Positions 36,201-51,200 of a stretch of 64,000 nucleotides of DNA are shown piece after piece. Position 1 is the stretch's first letter, and every line of letters begins with the position of its first letter. This DNA comes from Castor canadensis (lineage: Eukaryota > Chordata > Mammalia > Rodentia > Castoridae), in the NCBI RefSeq assembly GCF_047511655.1, contig NC_133392.1:89645042-89709041 (forward strand). Reading direction: 5' to 3'. The notes beneath the pieces were generated by a model. That model made no database searches. It was not told the DNA's origin and was given only the letters and a program-made list of their open reading frames with translations. The position numbers and the translations under genes were made by a program.

Positions 36201-39200
36201 TTCTTAATCCAAGTTAGCCCATAGCTACTCAGTATGTCAGTGATCCTGTAAGAATTCTATGAGAATCATATAAGACTGAATAAGAAAGTCATTGAAATTT
36301 TATAGATAAGCTTAATATCAATGCAACCTCATCATAACACAGCTCTTAAGAACATGGAAAACACTGTGGCATTCCTTGTTACCTGCTCCATCATCAAAAA
36401 GTTTCAGCATAACAGGATCTCCAGTCTCCGGCTCGATTGTTGCAGTGACAGTAGCATTAAGAATGGGATAAGACCCTTTTCTTACATTTGCATAAATGGT
36501 CATGGGGTGGGGAAAATAGGTGCTGTCTCTGTCTACAAAGGCTTCCACAGTGACGGGAGGCATAGCAGAGCTGGAGGCGCGGGAAGCCACTGTCATTTTC
36601 AGGACTTGAGGAGAATGGTGGGTATTGTTCAGGGTGTAAGTCCAGTGCCCAGGCTGCAAAACAAAGGCTTTCAGTTTTTAAAGTACTAAGAAAATACCAA
36701 CAATTAAAGTAGGCATCTAAGCCCTCAGGGTTTTTTTGCTCTAGTTTTGTTGATGCTGCATTTTTTAATACGACAAAAATATTAGGAAAAGTAAACAAGG
36801 GACAACTAACAAGACACTTTTATTGTTAGACAACTCTTAGGGGATTATACCCTGGGTTTATTTTGGAGGGGAGATGATATATCTTGTAACAGTATCCACC
36901 TTCAAAGATTTGCAAATATTAATATGGGCTTCTTTACCCAGATTTCTTTTCATAACTGAGAAAATCATATCAAATTATGGACCATGATATCAAATTGGGT
37001 CATTTTGATTTATGAAGACACCCTGGACTAATACAGCAATTATATTCTTCTTTTCCTCCACTAAGTAACAGGAGGAACCTACAGGGAAACACAATGGCTA
37101 AGGTGAGACTCTGGGTGGGGAGTAAGATGCCACAACTCCCTGATCAGCCTTCAGTGGGATTCATATGCTTCTCCTTTTCCCAGTGAAGTCAGATTCAAGT
37201 ATCATCTATATAGCTATGCTTGTTTTGAAATTATGATATTAGTAGCAGAAACACAGACGGAACCTCCACATCACAGAGTTCTCTTTGGTGTTTTGCTACA
37301 GGGCACCTAATCCAGACTAAGGGGTCAGGCAATGGAGCAAGAAGGAGGCATAGTGTCCATTACCCTTGTGGTAAGGTGTGGAAAGGACACAGTGAGTAGC
37401 AGAAAAGTTTGTAGGAGCAGATCATAGGATATTTGGGAGAAAGGTAAGAGATAAGCTTTCAGAAGCCAGGCATGAAAAAACTCGTGTAACAGTAGCCATT
37501 TTATCCTGAAATCACCAAAAAGTTTTGAACAGGAGACAGGTTGATCAGATTTGTGCTTCAGAAAGATCACTCTGCTAGAGGTCAAAGTGGATTGCATGAA
37601 TGACAGTTCAGAGTCAAGGAGGCCAGTTAAGAGGCTGCTATCGAGCCAGGCAAGGTGGTGTGTCTCTAATCCCAGCATTTGTGAACTTGGAAAGCTGAGG
37701 TGGGAGAGTCATTTGGGTCTGGGAATTTAAGAACATCCTGGGCATTATATCAAAACCCTATATCAAAAAAAAAAAAAGGCTGCCAGCAGTGATAGTGAAA
37801 GAGTTGGTCTGATCAATTCACAGCCCTCAGAATATTCAGTGCCTCCCTTTACACAGGATGTCTTTACTGTCTGGAAATCTCTTGCTGACATGGCTCCTGC
37901 TTATCTGTCTACCCATCCTCTCTCCTCTTCTTCCTTCCCCTATCTGCCCAGTTTATCTGCTACTCTGCATGTCATCCATATCAAACTCCTCACAGTTCTA
38001 TGAAGAGCCTGAATTTTTTCCCTCTTACTCTCTGTATGTGCTGTTTCCTCTGCCCAAAATATCATACCCACTTTTAGGCTCCTCTGTCCCCAGGTTTCCA
38101 TTATGGTGTCCTCACTTCCAGGAAGCTTTCTCGTTCCTGCCCTCCTGTACACATTGGTACCTAGTGCTCTATCAGAGCATTTTACTGTAAAGTATCTACA
38201 ACGAGACCCAGTGCAGAGGAGGAGATGCTCAAAACCACATGCATTGCATTATTCATATTATAATTTATGTATAGCTTTCCCTAAACATTTAGAAAAGTAT
38301 ATCTATATAGATTATGTAAAGAAAGATGTAGGTTAGAAAAAATTATTTGTACTACTAGTGAAAACACTAATTTCTGTTGTCAAAAGGAGAGAAGCTTTTA
38401 TCCCATTTTGAACATACTTCAGTTGCTCCTCTTAAATTTTAGCATTTACAAAGTGTCTTCATAAAGTTAAAGTTTTGATGTATCAAAACAAAACTTCCTT
38501 TACAATGCATTTAATCATGTGATTAGGCTGAAAGTCATATATTTTGCTGAATACTATCATTATGAACAAACTCACACACCTACCTTAGCAGTTCCTGAAA
38601 TCCAAATGCTAGCTGTACAAAAAGCTAGATTGGTGATAAAATCACTTGTGTAGTATTTTCTTCCATCAGGATCAAATAATACAATCTCAGGAGGACCACC
38701 GGTCCGCCACAGGACTAGAAAAACAGTGTCATTGCCCACACTGTTATCCACTGTCACCGTGTTTTTCAGCTGGTGGTGAGGTTCAACAGTTTCAGCCATA
38801 CTTTCGAGCTGTTAAAGAGAATACATATGTGAAAGGTTCTAGTGTGTAATTCTTTAATAATTGTTTTTCTTTACTTCTATAACAAAAAGTAAAAATCCCT
38901 TAATTCTGACATGTGCTACAGTTATATAAATCATTCTTTGTATAAAAATACTTCATCAAAGTCTGGAGGTGTGGCTTAAGTTGTAGAGTGCCTGCTTTGC
39001 AAGTGCAAAGCTCCGAGTTCAAATTTCATCCCACCAAAAAAAGTTAAAAGTACTTTTCCAAAGCAAAATATTGTATATTGTATAATATTTATACTTATAT
39101 ATTATACAAGTACATATAGTGTCACTTCATTGTTCTCTTATCAAAAATAATTTAGCTGTTTTTATATCATCTCTCTCATATCATCTTATATTCATTGCTG

Positions 39201-42200
39201 AATCAGCTGTTCTTATATCATCATTGAGAGATTATATAAAATGAAGTCAATAAACATTGACTTCAGATTAACAAGCTCTTTTGTTTGTGAATACACATAA
39301 ATTGTTTTAATTTGTGTATTAATATATCCATATACTTTTACATTTTTTTAACAAGAAATTGGTTCTTGGTACCTTTAAATAAAATCACTAGCCATTCACA
39401 ATAAGCCATGTACATGAGTGTGTGTGCATACGGGCATGTAACAAGAGCACACTGCATACATATGCCTGGCACTGTGCTAAATACTTCAACTGCATTATCT
39501 CACTGATCTTTATGAAAACCCTCTGAGATACGTACTATTGCTATCCACATTTTACATATGAGGAGACTGAGGCTTAGAGAAGTAATTTGCCCAATGTCTC
39601 ATAGCAAAAAGGCAGAACTAAAATAAAATCCAGGTGGGTCAATACCAGAGCCCTTGCATTTAATCTCTGTGTATTCTCATTGGATACAAGTCTGTAAATA
39701 GCTTTGAAATTTGTTAAACACATTAGGAACACTTTGCATAATTGCTCAAATCCAGAAAACATATCAAATCATATTGGTAGATTACAGCAAAGATAACTAG
39801 GTATTATTTGTTCAAAGCAATTTCACAAGTATTTGTGGACTGCCAGTTGCTGTGCCCCACTCTGGGCTGGAGCCTGGGCTGCTGAAGGGCTTTGAGGTAG
39901 CTCCAGCCTTCCGTCCAGGGGGATGAATGGTGTGTGAACGACTGAGGAGGGGCAGCCAACCCTGGGAAAGTTAAGATGAATTTGAGGCCATACGAAAACT
40001 ATTTTATGCTAAATTTGTGGTTTTTTAGCACTTGTTTTTCCATATTAAAGAGGAAATAATGGGGTATAAAAATTATTAAGAATCATCAGCAGGAGAGCTG
40101 ATTATAGTCTAATCTATAATGTATATTATCATTATAATTCATAATTTTACTTCTTTTTTCTTTTCTTAATTTAAATTTGTTTTGAATTGATAGATAAAAA
40201 TATAAAAAGTATACACACTTATTTGGCACCATGGTGTATTTCAAAACCACGTATAAAATACATGTTGTGTAATTTTTAAATCAAGTTAAACATTTTCTTT
40301 TCAAACATTTATCATTTCCTTATGGTGAAAAGTTTCAAAATCCCTTCTGTAGCATTTTGAAGTATACAGTACGTTGTCATTATCTGTAGTCATCCTACTG
40401 TGTAATACCACACCAGAAGTTCTTACTCCTATCTGACTAAAACTTGAATATTACATTTTGACCAACCTCTCCCCATCCCTGCCTCCTCCCTGTTGTCCCC
40501 AGTCATTGGTAACCACCATTCTATCTCAACTTCTATAAGATCAACACTTTCATATTTCACATATGAGTGAGATTGTGTGGTACTTGTTTTTTCTGTGCCT
40601 GACTTACTACATTTGCCATTATGAGCACCAGTTCCATCCATGTTGATGCAAATGTCAGAATTTCCTTTTTTTTAAACTACTGAATGGTGTTACATTGTGT
40701 ATATGTACAGCATTTTCTTTATCTATTCCTTAGTTCATGGACAGGCTTTTTCCATTTCTTGGCTATTATAAATAGTGCTGCAATAAACATGGGAGCACAG
40801 ATGTCTCTTCAACATGCAAATTTCATTTATTTTGGATATTCCAAGTAAATAGTGGATTGCTGAATCATATGGTAGCTGTATTTTTAATTTTTTGAGGACC
40901 CTCCTATTATATTCCATAATGGCTGTACTAATTTACATTTCCATCAACAGTGTGGAAGGGTTCCCTCTTCCCTACATCCTTGCCAACACATGTGATCTCT
41001 CATTTGCTAGACAATAGTCATTCCTACTGGAATAAGCTATATCTCATGATGGTTTCAATTTGCATTTCTCTAATGATTAGTGATATTGAGAAACTTTTCA
41101 TGTACCTGTTGGCCATTTGTTCTTTTGAGAAACGCCTGTTGGGTCTATTGCCTATATTTTAATTGGTTTGTTTTTCTGTTGAGCTTTTGTAGTTCCTTAT
41201 ATATTTTGAGTATTAATCCCTTGTCAGAAGTACAGTTTGCAAATATTTTCTCCTATTCTGTAGATTGCCTCTGGACTTTGCTGATTATTTACTTTGCTGA
41301 GCAGAAGCATTTTAATTTGATGTAATCCTATTTGACTAGTTTTGGGTTTTTTTTCTTGTGCTTTTGATTTTTTGTCCAAAAAAATCCTTGCCCATTTTGA
41401 AGCCCTGAAGTATTTCTGCTGTTTTCTTCTAGTAGATATATAGTTTTGGTTTTTTACATTTAAGTCTTTAATCCATTTTGACTTAATTTTTGTAACTTGA
41501 GAGAGATAGGGGTTTAATTTCATTCTTCTGCATATGTATATCCAATTTCTTTAGCACTATTTATTGAAAAGACTGCTCTTTCTCCATTGGTATTCTTAGT
41601 CCCTTTATTGCAAATCAGTTCTGTGAATTTACCTGTAGGCTGTTTATTCATTCCATTGGTCGATGTGTCCGGTTTTATGCCAATACCGTGCTGTTTTGAT
41701 TATCATAACACTGCAGCATATTTTGAAGTCAGGTAGTACACTGGCTCCTGCTTTGTTCCTTTTTACTCGAGATTGCTTTGGCTTTTTTGTTGTTGTTGTT
41801 GTTCCATACAAATTTCAGGATTGTTTCTATAGTTTTGTGAAGAATGTCATTGTATTTGATGGTATTACACTGAATCTGTACATCATCTTGGGTAGAATGA
41901 ACATTTTGACAGTAGTTGGCCTTCTAATTCATGAACACAAGATGCCTTTTACCTGTTGGCTCACTATATATGACCTTAATTATGTTGCTGTATTCCTTCT
42001 CTACCTAATTTATTCAAAGTTTTTATCAAGAAAGGATGCTGCATTTTATCGAATGCCTTTTCTGTATCGATTCAGATGATTTTATATTTTGTCCTTCCTT
42101 CTGTCGCGTTGTAGCACATTTGCTGATTTGCACTATGTTGAACTATTCTTGCATCTTTGGGATAAATTCCACTTGTAGAATGTGTTTGGAAGAATTCTCT

Positions 42201-45200
42201 CTTCAATTTTTCAGAATCATTTAAGAATAAGCTTAAGTGTTCAGTAGAGCTCAGAAACCCTCTACTCCTGGTATTGTCTTTGATGGGAGACTTTTTATGA
42301 CCGATGCAGTCTTGTTACTTGTTATTGATCTGTTTGGGATTTCTCTTTCTTTGTGATTCAATCTCTGCAAAATGTTTGTGTCTAGGAATTTGTCCATTTC
42401 TCCTCGATTATCACATTTGTTGACAGTTACCCATAACAATCTCTTATAATCCTTTGTTTTTTCTGTGGTGTCAGTTGCAATGTCTCTCTTTTTATCTCTG
42501 ATTTTATTTACTTGAGTCTTCTCTGTCTTGCTAAGAGTTTATCTATTTTGGTGGTACTGGAGTTTGAACAGGGCTTCACACTTGTCAGATAGAATTCTAT
42601 TATTTGAGTCATGCCTCCAGCCCAGCCTTAGTTTCTCTGTTTTCTTTTTGAAGAATAGCCTCTTTGCATCATTGATCTTTTGTGTTGTTTCTTTATCTCT
42701 ACCCCAATATTTATTAACTCTTTTCTTCCAATAATGGGCTTGGTTGTTCTTGTTTTTCTGGATCATTGACATGCTTTCTGCTCTTGTGATATAGGTTTAA
42801 TACCATGAACTTCCTTTGTAATATTGCTTTTGCTGCACTCCATAGGTTTGAGTATGTTGTGTTTCCATTTTCTTTTCTTTCAAGAAAATTTTAAACTTCT
42901 TTTCTTGGAGGAGAGCAGAGGGTAACTTCTTGCTGGGCAGGAGCTCTACCGTTTGAGTTACGCTCCCCCAGCCCTTTTTGGTTTTTTAGTTATTTTTAAA
43001 ATGGGGTCTCCTGTTTATAGCGAGGCTGGCTCAGACCACAGTCCTCCTATTTACACCTTCCACATAGCTGGAATGATAGGCATTACCACCAAACCCAAGC
43101 TTTATTGGTTAAAAATGGAATCTCACACTTTTTTTTTTTTTTTTTTGGAACCAGGACTGGCCTCAAACTGCAATCCTCCTGGTCTTCATCTTCCAAGTAC
43201 TTAGGATTACAGTCATGAGTCACAGTGTTCAACCTTGATCCATTTGTTGTTTAATTTCCATATATTGTATAGCTTCCAAAGTTTTTCTTCTTCTTGATTT
43301 CTACTTTTATTGCATTGTGATTAGAAAATACACAATATGATTTCAAGTTTAAATAATTTTTGAATTGTTTTGTGGCCAATCATCTAATCTGTCCTTGAGA
43401 TGGTTCCATGTGCTGCAGAGAAGAAAGTGCTTTCTGTAGTTATTGGGTAGAATGCTCTGTAGATGTCTATTAGGTCTGTTTGATCTAGGGTGCCATTTTA
43501 CTGTGCTGTTTCTCTGTTTATTTTCTATCTAGAGATGATAGTCCATTAATAAGAGTAGGATATTCAGTCACCTACTATAATTTTATTGAGGAGGTCTCTC
43601 TCTCTCCCCCTTTAGATATATTAGTATTTGCTTTATGCATTTGGGTGCTCTGATATTGGGTGCATATAAATTTAGAATTATTTTCTCTTGCTGACTTGAC
43701 CCTTTTGTCATTGTATAATGACCATCTTTTTTATTATTATTATTATTTTAATATTCATATGTGCATACAAGGCTTGGGTCATTTCTCCCCCCGTCCCCAC
43801 CCCCACCCTTACCACCCACTCCACCCTCTCCCGCTCTCCCCCACCTCCTCAATACCCAGCAGAAACTATTTTGCCCTTATTTCTAATTTTGTTGTAGAGA
43901 GAGTATAAGCAACAATAGGAAGGAACAAGGGTTTTTGCTGGTTGAGATAAGGATAGCTATACAGGGAGTTGACTCACATTAATTTCCTGTGCGTGTGTGT
44001 TACCTTCTAGGTTAATTCTTTTTGATCTAACCTTTTCTCTAGTTCCTGGTCCCTTTTTCCTATTGGCCTCAGTTGCGTTTAAGGTATCTGCTTTAGTTTC
44101 TCTGCATTGAGGGCAACAAATGCTAGCTAATTTTTTAGGTGTCTTACCTATCCTCACCCCTCCCTTGTGTGCTCTCGCTTTTATCATGTGCTCATAGTCC
44201 AATCCCCTTGTTGTGTTTGCCCTTGATGTAATGTCCCCATATGAGGGAGAACATACGATTTTTGGTCTTTTGGGCCAGGCTAACCTCACTCAGAATGATG
44301 TTCCCCAATTCCATCCATTTACCAGCGAATGATAACATTTCGTTCTTCTTCATGGCTGCATAAAATTCCATTGTGTATAAATACCATATTTTCTTAATCC
44401 ACTCATCAGTGGTGGGGCATCTTGGCTGTTTCCATAACTTGGCTATTGTGAATAGTGCTGCAATAAACATGGGTGTGCAGGTGCTTCTGGAGTAACCTGT
44501 GTCACAGTCTTTTGAGTATACCCCCAAGAGTGATATTGCTGGATCAAATGGTAGATTAATGTTTAGCTTTTTAAGTAGCCTCCAAATTTTTTTCAGAGTG
44601 GTTGTACTAGTTTACATTCCCACCAACAGTGTAACAGGGTTCCTTTTCGTGAGAGCACACAAGGGAGGGGTGAGGATAGGTAAGACACCTAAAAAATTAG
44701 TTAGCATTTGTTGCCCTTAACACAGAGAAACTAAAGCAGATACCTTAAAAGCAACTGAGGCCAATAGGAAAAGAGGACCAGGAACTAGAGAAAATGGTCG
44801 ATCAAAAAGAATTAACCTACAACGCAACACACACGTACAGGAAATTAATGTGAGTCAACTCCCTGTATAGCTATCCTTATCTCAACCAGGAACACTTGTT
44901 CCTTCCTATTATTGCCTATACTCTCTCTTCAACAAAATTAGAGATGAGGGCAAAATAGTTTATACTGGGTATTGAGGGGGTGGGGGAGATAGGGAGGGGG
45001 TGGAGTGGGTAGTAAGGGAGGGGGTGGGGGCAGGGGAGAGATATGACCCAAGCTTTGTATGCACATATGAATAATAAAACAATTAAAAAAAAGAAATACC
45101 AGACAAAAGTTAATTTTCTAGTTACTTCATGTTACATGGCTTTCAATTTTCTGACCAGACTGAAGAGGCTAAAATGTGCTAACTTTTCTTTGTGTAATTA

Positions 45201-48200
45201 TATAAATAAATGGGCCCCAAATGCAGTTAAAAAAAAAAAAAAAGAGGGTTTGTCCTCACCAACACCTGTTGTTGGTGGTGTTGCTAATGATGGCATTTCT
45301 AACAAGGGTGAGGTGGAATCTTAGTGTGGTTTTAATTTGCATTTCCTTTATGGCTAGAGATGGTGAACATTTTTTCATGTGTTTTTTGGCCATTTGAATT
45401 TCTTCTTTTGAGAAAGTTCTGTTTAGTTCACGTGCCCATTTCTTTATTGGTTCATTAGTTTTGGGAGAATTTAGTTTTTTAAGTTCCCTGTATATTCTGG
45501 TTATCAGTCCTTTGTCTGATGTATAGCTGGCAACTATTTTCTCCCACTCTGTGGGTGTTCTCTTCAGTTTAGAGACCATTTCTTTTGATGAACAGAAGCT
45601 TTTTAGTTTTATGAGGTCCCATTTATCTATGCTATCTCTTAGTTGCTGTGCTGCTGGGGTTTTGTTGAGAAAGTTCTTATCTATACCTACTAACTCCAGA
45701 GTATTTCCTATTCTTTCCTGTATCGACTTTAGAGTTTGTGGTGTGATATTAAGATCCTTGATCCATTTTGAGTTAATCTTGGTATAGGGTGATATTCATG
45801 GATCTAATTTCAGTTTTTTGCAGACTGCTAACCAGTTTTCCCAGCAGTTTTTGTTGAAGAGGCTGCTATTTCTCCATCGTATATTTTTAGCTCCTTTGTC
45901 AGACAAGTTGGTTATAGTTGTGTGCCTTCATATCTGGATCCTCTATTCTGTTTCACTGGTCTTCATGTCTGGTTTTGTGCCAGTACCATGCTGTTTTTAT
46001 CGTTATTGCTTTGTAATATAGTTTGAAGTCAGGTATTGTGATACCTCCAGCATTGGTCTTTTGACTGAGTATTGCCTTGGCTATTCGTGGCCTCTTGTGT
46101 TTCCAAATAAATCTAACGGTAGATTTTTCAATCTCTTTAATGAATGTCATTGGAATTTTGATGGGAATTGCATTAAACATGTAGATTACTTTGGGGAGTA
46201 TCGACATTTTTACTATGTTGATTCTACCAATCCATGAACATGGGAGATCCCTCCACTTTCTATAGTCTTCCTCAATCTCTTTCTTCAGAAGTTTATAGTT
46301 TTCCTTGTAGAGGTCTTTCACATCTTTTGTTAGGTTTACACCTAGGTATTTGATTTTTTTCATACATTCTTTTTAGTTTGCTCATTGTTAGTGTATAGAA
46401 ATGCTAATGATTTTTCTATGTTGATTTTATATCCTGCTACCTTGCTTTAGCTATTGATGATGTCTAGAAGTTTCTGAGTAGAGTTTTTTAGGTCTTTAAG
46501 GTATAGGATCATGTCATCTGCAAATAGGGATATTTTGACAGTTTCTTTACTTATTTGTATTCCTTTTATTCCTTCTTCTTGCCTAATTGCTCTGGCTAGG
46601 AATTCCAGTACTATGTTGAATAGAAGTGGAGATAGTGGGCATCCTTGTCTGGTTCCTGATTTTAGAGGGAATGGTTTCAGTTCTTCTCCGTTAAGTATAA
46701 GGCTGACTGTAGGTTTGTCATATATAGCTTTTTTAATGTTGAGGTACTTTCCTTCTATTCCTAGTTTTCTTAGAGCTTTTATCGTGAAATGGTGTTGCTT
46801 TTTCTGCATCTATTGAGATAATCAAGTGGTTTTTGTCTTTGCTTCTGTTAATATGGTTTATTACGTTTATTGCTTTTCATATGTTGAACCACCCCTGCAT
46901 TCTTGGGATGAAGCCTATTTGGTCATGGTGAATAATCTTTTTGATGTGTTGTTGAATTTGGTTTGCCATTATTTTGTTGAGGATTTTTGCGTCAATGTTC
47001 ATTAAGGAGATTGGCCTATAGTTCTTTTTTTGGAGGTTTCTTTGCCTGGTTTTGGGGTAAGTGTCATACTGGCGTCATAAAATGTGTTTGGCAGTTTTCT
47101 TTCCCTTTCTATTTCATGGAACAGTTTAAGGAGGGTTGGTATCAGTTCTTCTTTAAAGGTCTGATAGAATTCAGCAGAGAATCCATCAGGTCCTGGACTT
47201 TTCTTTTTGGGGAGACTCTTGATTGCTGCTTCAATTTCATTTTGTGTTATAGGTCTATTCAGGTGATTAATTTCCTCTTGGTTCAGTTTTGGATGATCAT
47301 ATGTATCTAGAAATCTGTCCATTTCTTTAAGATTTTCAAATTTATTTGAATATAGGTTCTCAAAGTAGTCTCTGATGATTTCCTGGACTTCCATGGTGTT
47401 TGTTGTTATCTCCCCTTTTGCATTCCTGATTCACTAATTCGGGTTTTTTCTCTCCTCATTTTAGTCAGGTTTGCCAGGGGTCTATCGATCTTGTTTATTT
47501 TTTCAAAGAACCAACTTTTTGATCCATTAATTCTTTGTATGGTTTTTTTGGTTTCTATTTCGTTGATTTCCGCTCTTATTTTTATTATTTCTCTCCTATT
47601 TGTTTTGGGATTTGTTTGTTCTTGTTTTTCTAGGAGTTTGAGATGTACCATTAGGTCATATAATGACCATCCTTGTTTCTTTTCACTGATTTTGATTTAA
47701 AATATATTTTATCTGATAGAAGAATGGCTACTCTTGCTTTCTTTTGGAGTCTATTTGTGTGAGAGATCTAATTCTTTTTACTCTTAATTTATGTATGTCC
47801 TTATAGGTGAAATGAGTTTCTTATAATCAACAGATATCTGGGGCTTGTTTTGTTTTGTTTTTAATTTATTCAGTCACTCTGTATCTTTTAAATGGAGAAT
47901 TTAATCCACTTACATTTAAGGTAGGATCCTATCACAGCCATTTTTAAGTTGTTTTCTCTTGTAGTTCCTTTTTTCTCCCTCTCTCACAGTTATCCTTTGT
48001 GGTTATATGATTTACTCTAGTAGTGTATTTTGATTCCTTGATTGTTCCTCTGCTGCTTTTGGTTTGTCTATTATAGATTTTTACTTTGTGGTTATCATGA
48101 AGCTTACAAAAACCAATTTTTGATTATGCCAAGCTATTTTGAAAGTATAGCAAAATAACATCATAAAGATAAAAAAAGAAAAAAGAGAAAGAGAAAATAT

Positions 48201-51200
48201 ACTAATAAACTGCACTTGCACTCTTTTCCTCCCTACATTTTAAATTTTTGATGTTTCATTTTACATTTTTCTATTGCTTATCTTTAAACATATTAGTGTG
48301 ATTATTATTTTTGATCATTTTATTTTTTGTCTTCTCACTAAAGATATGAATGTTTTATGTGCAAAGTTTGTAATATTAGAGCATTCTGAATTTGTCTGTA
48401 TAAAGATTCTAACAGTGAGTTATGTACCCTGATGTTTTCCTCTTGCTCATTCAGTTTGGAGAACCCTTTTATTTTTATTTACTTATTTATTTTGGCAGGA
48501 CTGGGGATTGAACTCAGGGTCTCATGCTTGCTGGGCAGCCACTATTACCGTTCGAGCTACTCTGTCAGTCCTGAGAACTCCAGTTAGCATTTCTTACAGG
48601 ATGGGTGTGGTGGACATATGTGGTTTCAGCTGTTGTTCTTAAGACTGTGTTTAGCTTTCCACTTATAAAAGATAACTTTGCTGGTTATGGTAGATACAGT
48701 ATTCTTTGGTGGGCAGATTTTCTTTGTTTCCTTCAGTATCATGAAACTTTCTCTAGTAGTATAAGATTTCTACAGAGAAGTCTGCTGTCAGACAATTTGG
48801 GACACCCTATGTGTCATTCATTTTTTTTCTCTTACTACCTTGTGAATCTTCTCTTTATCTTTCACATTTGAGAGCTTGATTCCAATTTATCTTGGGACTT
48901 TTTCTTTCTTTTTTACTTCTAATGATGACTACTGCCTTTACTGTGTACACATAATCTTCATGTTAAATATTTCCTTACAGTAATTTACTGAGCTCATTGT
49001 TTACATCAAGCCATTGACTTGGCAGGTTCACTCACCATCTATGAGGAAACTACAGATGAAATTCCTTTTAAAACATTATTTAATTATGCCCAAAATATCT
49101 TTAAAGTATTTAGAAAGAAAAATTGGCCCTTCTAAAAACAGTTTGATTAAAATAAGCTTTTATGACCGAAATCAAATAGCTTGTACTAACTAAAGATATA
49201 TTTAGAAATTTTTAGAATTTAATGAATTAGTTGATAGTCTTTATACAAGTGAGGAACTTCAAAGATGGTAGAGAAGTAAAAGTAAAATGCCGTCTCAGTG
49301 AATTGAAATTATAGTGTATCTATAATTAAATACAGTTTCTTATTTTTCTTTTAGGCCATGCCTCTCCACTCCACCCCTAGCTCTACCTGAATTTTGAGCC
49401 CCAAAGAAGTAAGCTATCTCACAGACTTGTAAAACTGAAATACTTATGGTAGAAAATGGCTCCTAGAAATGAGAAGCACAGATATCAGGTGAAAATGAAG
49501 TATGGTTCTGATGACACCAAGAAGCCCATTAAAAACCTTCCACACAGAGACAAGGTTAACAAAGTAGTTAGCACAATTCATCTGTTTCCCTTGTTTCCTA
49601 CTTCTCCCATCGATAAATACAACTTTTAGGAAATTCTGACCTGAATACTTTGCTGAAAAATGTCTCCAGTTCCAGAGGAAATTCTACTGAAAGCATCAAT
49701 CATGCTATTGGAGTTTGTTTTATCTGGAACAAAGAACTTTAAACCTCCTGAAAAACATGATTGAAATATTAACTATTAAAGATAAAATAAAACAAACAAT
49801 AAAAAGCTAAACTTTTTCCGACAAATTTTGTTTGCATTAGAGAGTAAGTTCTGGGGAAGTAGGAGCTGTGCTTGACTAATTTTGCATGACATACTACATA
49901 GTCACATGGCAAGTGGCCCTAAGGCCACTTGTTCTATTCATAGCTATGTTGTTAGGGGCTAGAACTATTCCCCCTATAAAAGAACTCAACAAAAATTTAC
50001 TGAGCTCAAACTAATTCCTAAATACTTTAGGTCAATTGCTATTATATACTTTGTTATATATTTTCTGAGAACATTGTTTTAAAACTAATTCAATAAGAAT
50101 TTTGAGGATATAAAATTATTCTGTGCCTCATTTAAAACAAAAAAGCTAAGTATCTTACAATACTATCTATACTGTGTGTTTTCCTATCATAGAAGTTAGT
50201 ATAGTTAGTCAAACATAAGTTTTAGTTCTATGATTATACATTATTGGTCTGGCTTAACAAAAAATTATAAAAATAGTAATATGATGGATGCATATAATTT
50301 GGACTTTCTAGGGAAAAATGTTAAAAAGTCAGCAAAATTTTGCCTGAGTTTTAGCTATGATTTGTGCATTTTTCTATTTTTTTCAATGAAGCCATGTAGC
50401 TAAGTTTCATGCTTGTGCTTTGAATATTCAAAGTTAAAGGAAATGCCATCAAAGATAACTTTGTAGAATTTTTTTTACCTGAAAGATGTGATAATTCCTC
50501 CAGTTTTTGAACCACAAATGAGCCCAGGGCAATGGAATGAATGGTAGAACCACTGCTCAGCACAGTGAGCAAGCAGTTGCCAATGAGCTCATCGTTTCCA
50601 CTGGTCACCAATATCATTATAGAGCCGTAAGCTTTTCCATTCAGCTTTTCAACCACCTGAACATAGGGCATCAGTCACTTGGAAGGAAATGTAGTATCAA
50701 GCAGACTTCACTCTCATTCTAAATTCCCCACCAGCGGGCAGTGGGGCATATGCCTCTTCCAAGTCCCTCATAGCTCCCTACACTCCATGCCCCACCTCCA
50801 CTCACTTCTCATCTCATCCCGTCACAGCATCTGCCACCCTACACATCATTGCCAGCTTGCTTGTGGGTAGGGACTTTCCTTATTTGTATCACTATGATGT
50901 GCCCATAGTTTAGGACAGTGTCTATCATAGGGAATACAGGGGATAAATTATTGTATGAGAGCCTTGCCTCTGAGATCTAGATGTGACCAATAAGAGGGCT
51001 TAGAGCAGTCTCTCAATCTAGGCTGCACTTTAGAATTAGATACTTAAAAAATGCTAATGGCCAGGCCATACCACAGACCAATGAATTGGAATCTCTGGGG
51101 ATTGAAACCCAAGCAAGTTGGTGCTGGAGACTGAACCAAGGGCATCATGCACTGTGAAGGTGATTGAGGCTTAGGATACTCTACTATACCTCAAATCCTT

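Larger units (their letters stand above)
33451..36382 (-). other. CLCA2: CLCA2 intron 11
   Basis: 2.9 kb with a MIR-like SINE (34515-34715) and a long GGAA tract (35024-35239). The remaining parts, 33451-34510 and 35240-36382, show nothing I can name with confidence. Confidence 0.6.
40150..48900 (-). mobile_element. Old L1 LINE, antisense, host of nested insertions (intron 9)
   Basis: The plus strand carries the reverse complement of L1 from its 3'UTR (about 40180-40520) through ORF2 to upstream parts (about 47670-48900), with many stops. It is interrupted by SINEs at 42545-42625, 42895-43230 and 48490-48575 and by a younger L1 at 43727-47658. The text is continuous across the younger insertion. 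Confidence 0.8.
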
